Of a stretch of 64,000 nt of DNA, positions 29,750 through 64,000 are shown piece after piece. The notes under the pieces were generated by a model, which saw only the letters and a list, made by a program, of their open reading frames with translations, made no database searches and was not told the origin of the DNA. The DNA comes from Antennarius striatus (Eukaryota; Chordata; Actinopteri; Lophiiformes; Antennariidae): positions 25,602,501-25,666,500 of the forward strand of contig NC_090779.1 in NCBI RefSeq assembly GCF_040054535.1. Direction: 5' to 3'. The number at the start of each line of letters is the position of its first letter. Position 1 is the stretch's first letter. The translations under genes and the position numbers were made by a program.

Positions 29750-30090
29750 CTTCGCGTTTTCCGTCCCTTCCGGCTTCCGTAGGTTCGCCCTACGCGGTAA
29801 ATTTGTGAGTGTTTAATTTTCTGTCAAACTTGGTCTGTGACGTCATGAAGCTGGTTTCTATTGGTTACTAGTGATCCTGTTCCGTTAACGGCGTGTCTCC
29901 GGTTGCCTTTGACCGTTCGTGTCAGTTTTAACGCGTTTCGTTGACCCCCCCCCCCCCCCTTGGATTAAAGTGGGCCGCTCCACCGTCACGTGACCAAGAT
30001 GGCGGCGCCCGGTTTGAGTGGCGTCTCTGAACGGTCCAGTCCCGGTGTGGAGCCTCCGGTCGGGTTCGGTAGTTTAGTGTCGGGAGTTGA
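29750..30090 (+). promoter_or_regulatory. Promoter-like block with no assigned gene
   Basis: The cluster holds ETS-like CTTCCGGCTTCCG (about 29768), a CRE TGACGTCA (29838-29845), an inverted CCAAT (ATTGG, about 29860), CCGCTCCACCGTCACGTGAC, and a YY1-type AAGATGGCGGC (29996-30006). An ATG at 29999 opens a 33-codon frame (MAAPGLSGVSERSSPGVEPP...) that stops near 30098. This resembles a housekeeping TATA-less promoter and first exon. No downstream exon was identified before cttnbp2 on either strand. Confidence 0.45.
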
Positions 30091-30314
30091 ATTATTCTAG
30101 TTAAGTCTAGTTTAGTTAAGTCCGGTTAAGTCTAGTTTAGTTAAGTCTGGTTTAGTTGTGTCTGTTTTAAACAGCGTCTCCTCCACTCCGCTAATCTCGT
30201 CCACCAGGTGTCGCTGTTGTTTCACAGGCGGTGATTTCCTTCATTGTTTCTGGTGTGATTATTGACTCAGATGAACGTTCAGATGTTCACAATTGATTAG
30301 TCCACATCTGATCA

Positions 30315-30606
30315 ACCTCCTCCTCCTCCTCCTCCTCCTCCTCTTCCTCCTCCTGCTCCTCCTCCTCTTCCTCCTCCTTGTCCCCCTCCTCCTCCTTGTC
30401 CTCCTCCTCTTCCTCCTCTTTGTCCTCCTCCTCCTCCTCGTCCTCCTCCTCCTCTTCCTCCTCCTCCTCCTCCTCCTCCTCCTCCTCCTCCTCCTCCTCT
30501 TCCTCCTCCTCCTCCTCCTCCTCCTCCTCCTCCTCCTCCTCCTCCTCCTCCTCCTCTTCCTCCTCCTCCTCCTCCTCCTCCTCCTCCTCCTCCTCCTCCT
30601 CCTCCC
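30315..30606. repeat. (CCT)n polypyrimidine tract, about 290 bp
   Basis: CTC/CCT trinucleotides with scattered CTT, CTG and TCG interruptions give one strand that is almost purely pyrimidine. Poly-Ser, poly-Leu and poly-Arg frames across it are artefacts. Confidence 0.95.
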
Positions 30607-30925
30607 TGTCTCTACAGCCTCTCTGTCCTCTGACTGAATCTCTGGCTCAGACCCAGGATCTGTGTTCGTCTCATTCTTGATGTGCTTCCTGTCCGCCTGC
30701 TGGCTCCAGAACCCCCCCCCCCCCCAGTCCACTAGAGCCCACACTGGACCCAGTGATGTGTGACCCCCCCACACCCCCCGTCCACCAGAGCCCACACTGG
30801 ACCCAGTGATGTCTGACGACAAACGGGCTCATTGTGTCCACTGTGTGTCCCAACAATGAGGGAGTTAATATGAGCCGAGTGTTTCCACACGTCTGAGACA
30901 GTGCTGCCCCCCCCCGCCACACAAA

Positions 30926-30927
<2 letters not shown>

Positions 30928-30985
<58 letters not shown>

Positions 30986-31630
30986 GACGTCCTCCCAGCT
31001 CACTGTCCCTCCAGTGGACACGCCGTACACGCTACACGGGTCAGTATTGGATCACATACGACAAACGCTATTCCTGTTTATACATGTTGAACATATGTCA
31101 CTATTATGTTCCTTTATGTCTCCTTATGTCACTGTTGTGTCCCCAATCTCTCCTTATGTCACTTGTATGTTCCTTTGTCTCCTTATGTCACTGTTATGTT
31201 CCTTTACTGAATGTCCCCTTATGTCATTTTTATGTTGCTTTATGTCTCCTTATGTCACTATTGTGTTCCTTTATATCTCCTTGTGTCACTGTTATGATCC
31301 AATATGCCTCCTTATGTCACGGTTAGGATCCTTTATGTCTCCTTATGTCATTGTTGTGTCCCTTTTATGTCTTCTCATGTCACCTGTATGTTCCTTTATG
31401 TATGTGTATGTTCCTTTATGTCTCCTTATGTCATTGTTGTGTTCCTCTATGGCTCCTTATGTCACTGTCCATATAAATCTGGACAGTCCTTTATGTCTCC
31501 ATATGTCACCCGTATGTTCCTCTATGTTTACATATGCCGGAGTTGTGTCCCTTTATGTCTCCTTTTGTCATTGTTATGTCCCTCTTTGTCTCCTTATGTC
31601 ACTGTTACGATCCTTTATGTCACCTCCCAC
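30928..31630. repeat. (CA)n followed by a ~31-bp degenerate minisatellite
   Basis: (CA)n lies at about 30930-30983. From about 31075 to 31625 a unit near 31 bp (TTTATGTCTCCTTATGTCAC, then TGTTATGTTCC) repeats about 17 times with many substitutions. 31640-32600 holds only short GC-rich runs and an ATTAGCATTGGC hexamer-type repeat, with no gene seen. Confidence 0.8.
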
Positions 31631-32611
31631 TGGTTTCCGACAGATTCAGGTTGTAAATTGAAACATGTGAGGTTTGAATCTGGGCCTGTTACTGTGACTG
31701 GCCCTCAGTGGTTGGGGTCGTGGGAGGGGGGTCATAGGAGGGGGGTCACACAGCCAACAGGTTGATGCGTTGGTTTCTACCATCCGTTGCTAAACTCTGC
31801 TGTTCTTTTACATCTACATCGTTTTGGAGTCGATCCTTCTGATTGGTTGAGGGTCGTTCGCTCAAATGAAACAGATGTTTTCCAACCAATGACTCCCTGT
31901 CGGCATTAGCATTAGCATTGGCATTAGCATTGGCAGACGTACCTGATGGAAGGTGATGCCATCAGCATCACGTCACTGGGGACTCTGTTTTCAGGTCATG
32001 GACTAACATCAGCTGAGGAGAGGAGGCGTGGTCAGACAGTCGTATCAGCCCCCCCCCCGTCCTGATAACACAGAGCCGTTTGATTCACTGCGTGTAATAT
32101 CCTGAGGATAATCACATGTTGGCTCCACACGCCCCCCTCTCACTGCTACCAGCGGCGTTTGACCTACATCAGGACTGGATAACCTCCTGACGACCAGGCT
32201 GGATCAGCATAATCCCAAACACCACATGTGGGGGGGGGGGGCGAGGGCCCCGATCCCTCCCCGCTTTACCGGGATCAAGCGTCCAGAGCTGGAGATTTGG
32301 GCTCTGAGCATCCACTCATGTTAGATTAATGCCGGGCTTTGGGTCTGAAACCTCCTCTCAGCTTCCAGAGCGTCTCATCCAATCAGCTGTGAGGAGGGCG
32401 TCGTCCAAACGGGTCCTGATGACAGGTCGTCAGGTCGGAGACGAGACCCAGCAGACGGGATGGCAGTCAGGACCAGAGCCCAGGGGCAACAACAGCAGGG
32501 TGTGTGTTTGTATGGAGTTACCTCTGAGGGGTGGGTGTGTCTGTTGTCTGTATATGTATATATACACAGTACGTATACAGTATGTGGGTATATTTACAGT
32601 ATATACAAACT

Positions 32612-32975
32612 GTTTTTAAATCTCGCGTGAAGACCTACCTCTTCTCCTTGGCTTTTAACATCTAGATAGACACCAGATTTTATTTTGTCTTATCTTTTTT
32701 ATCTTACTTTTTATTGCTCTGATTATTTGCTTTTGTTTTTATCCATATTTTATGTTTTATGTTTTTAGTTGATTAACTTTACTTGTTATATTTGAGCCAT
32801 TTTGTCTTTTATCTATAATGTTTGTTCTTTTTTTATTCATTCGCCTGTACAGCACTTTGGTCGACTGCGGTTGTGGTAAAGTGCTCAACAAATAAAGTTT
32901 GGATTGGATTGGATATAAACATACATTACAAAATTCCCCACTGCGGGACTATTAAAGGTTTATCTTATCTTATAC
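32612..32975 (+). mobile_element. Probable 3' tails of LINE/SINE retroelements
   Basis: A segment from about 32612 to 32915 ends with AATAAAGTTTGGATTGGATT. It is preceded by GTACAGCACTTTGGTCGACT, the kind of 3' end with a short tandem tail found in fish LINEs and derived SINEs. Immediately after it (about 32932-32972), AAAATTCCCCACTGCGGGAC leads into TATCTTATCTTAT, another common retroelement-type tail. Class assignment is from memory and uncertain. Confidence 0.5.
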
Positions 32976-33017
32976 ATACACATACAGTACATAATGTATA
33001 TGTGTGTATATCTAAAT

Positions 33018-33021
<4 letters not shown>

Positions 33022-33091
<70 letters not shown>

Positions 33092-33665
33092 TACACACAC
33101 ACAGTGTACATGTTTACTGTACCAATACCTTCAGGGAAACTATTATGTAATTTGTATACATACAGCATATACAGTATGTATGTATAAGTATATACAGTGT
33201 ATATACAGTATGAAATATATATGTATATATAATTAATAGTGTATATAATAGTTTCTCTTTTTAATTTATATATTATGTATATAATAAGAGAATCTCATCG
33301 AATACATATATATACACTGTATATATATAATGTATATATACATATATTTTATATGTATATATAATTTATATTATATAAAAATCTTCTACAATATAATATT
33401 ATACATAATATATTTAATTCATTCATATAAGATATAACGTATATAATATAACATATATGAATACTGTTTTTCTCTTTTTATTTTATTTTTATATTGTGTA
33501 TACTTTAAAGAGACAGTAAAGTTAATTTTATGTGACATATATGTTATTCATCATTATGAATATGAAAAATAGAAGAAAAAATTACGTATATTATTGATTA
33601 TCTATATATATATAAAATCTCAGCCTGTTTCTAAAACACCATTAAACTCTAATTATATTTGACTG
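33022..33665. repeat. (TA)n microsatellite and AT-rich DNA
   Basis: A pure (TA)n run lies at about 33024-33088. It is followed by 570 bp of ATATAC/TATATG-rich sequence ending just before the GC-rich cttnbp2 promoter. Confidence 0.9.
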
Positions 33666-33699
33666 TATGACGTAAACTAACGACCCGCGGTGGGTCTAG

Positions 33700-34063
33700 A
33701 GGTTGTTTCCACTCCGTCCTCACGTCACCCGTGTGGCGGTCCCTGGAGGCCCCCGCGCCCCCGGTTGGTTACCGCCCCCCGGCTCACTTTGTAGCCCAGG
33801 GGGGCGGCAAATGCTGCTGTCAATCACCCGGCGGAGACGCACCTCCTTCCCGTCGGAGCGCACCGGGGCTGGGCATCTGGACCGTTCCTCCCCCCGTCCG
33901 CCGCTCGGCTGAGGGATCTCACGACGGAGGCCCTTCGCCCCCCCCGGCCCCCCCAGCCCCGCTCCTGTTCCATGGCCGTCCGTGGCGTGGATCCCGTTCA
34001 GCAACGCAAGAGTTAACGCGCACCGGATGCGCGCTCCCTCCAGCGGACCGCACCAGTCCGAAG
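33700..34063 (+). promoter_or_regulatory. CpG-rich cttnbp2 5' UTR / promoter
   Basis: Base composition switches sharply from AT-rich to GC- and CG-rich at about 33680. The CpG-rich block continues through coding exon 1 to about 34400. The start codon sits in CCGAAGATGGCGTCGGAGG, a YY1-like translation-initiator context common in TATA-less promoters. Confidence 0.6.
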
Positions 34064-63972
<29,909 letters not shown>

Positions 63973-64000
63973 TCACATCTAAACCTCAGGACCAGTTCAA

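Noticed and set aside
30259-30822. Poly-Arg, poly-Leu and poly-Ser frames
   Set aside because: They are direct translations of the CCT trinucleotide tract.
31014-31765. 215- and 153-codon frames over the TATGTCTCC repeats
   Set aside because: The frames follow a degenerate 31-bp minisatellite and have no domain or splice context.

Overview
The window is vertebrate nuclear DNA, almost certainly from a ray-finned (teleost) fish. Genes have GT-AG introns and a compact layout. CA/GT microsatellites and minisatellites are very dense, and non-autonomous hAT-type elements of a kind common in fish are present. Four protein-coding genes were reconstructed by joining exons whose reading phase is preserved at every junction. 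No prokaryotic, viral or CRISPR content and no RNA gene was recognised. Homology statements rest on remembered family sequences; no database was searched.

Layout: (1) 1-546, the last exon of a D4-type dopamine receptor (drd4-like, + strand). (2) 1904-6746, complete deaf1 on the - strand (12 coding exons, 514 codons plus stop), tail-to-tail with drd4. This matches the DRD4-DEAF1 arrangement I recall for human 11p15.5. (3) 9564-23322, complete plasma-membrane calcium ATPase, closest to ATP2B1 (20 coding exons, 1252 codons plus stop), divergent from deaf1. (4) 24959-28677, complete gtse1 (11 coding exons, 724 codons plus stop), with a CCAAT/CHR cell-cycle promoter upstream. (5) 28.7-34.0 kb, intergenic, with an orphan promoter-like block near 30.0 kb, a 290-bp CCT tract, a LINE-like tail and AT repeats. 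(6) 34064 to the right edge, a cttnbp2-type gene (17 coding exons seen, 1254 codons, 3' end off-window): coiled coil, proline-rich centre, ankyrin repeats and C-terminal P-loop-like region.

The genes have unrelated jobs (dopamine signalling, SAND/MYND transcription factor, Ca2+ extrusion, mitotic microtubule/clathrin regulator, cortactin/striatin scaffold) and share no pathway visible here.

The unusual part is repeat architecture. A 2.6-kb, 12-bp minisatellite in cttnbp2 intron 4 has a higher-order period near 330 bp. Three copies of one hAT-like element each carry their own 64-bp tandem array; one copy has a perfect 8-bp target duplication, and two sit in opposite orientation around cttnbp2 exons 3-4. 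Telomere-like repeats face each other around an atp2b1 exon. Several exons have a tandem repeat directly against their splice acceptor. A 9-residue coding VNTR lies in gtse1, and deaf1 intron 1 is of the GC-AG class.
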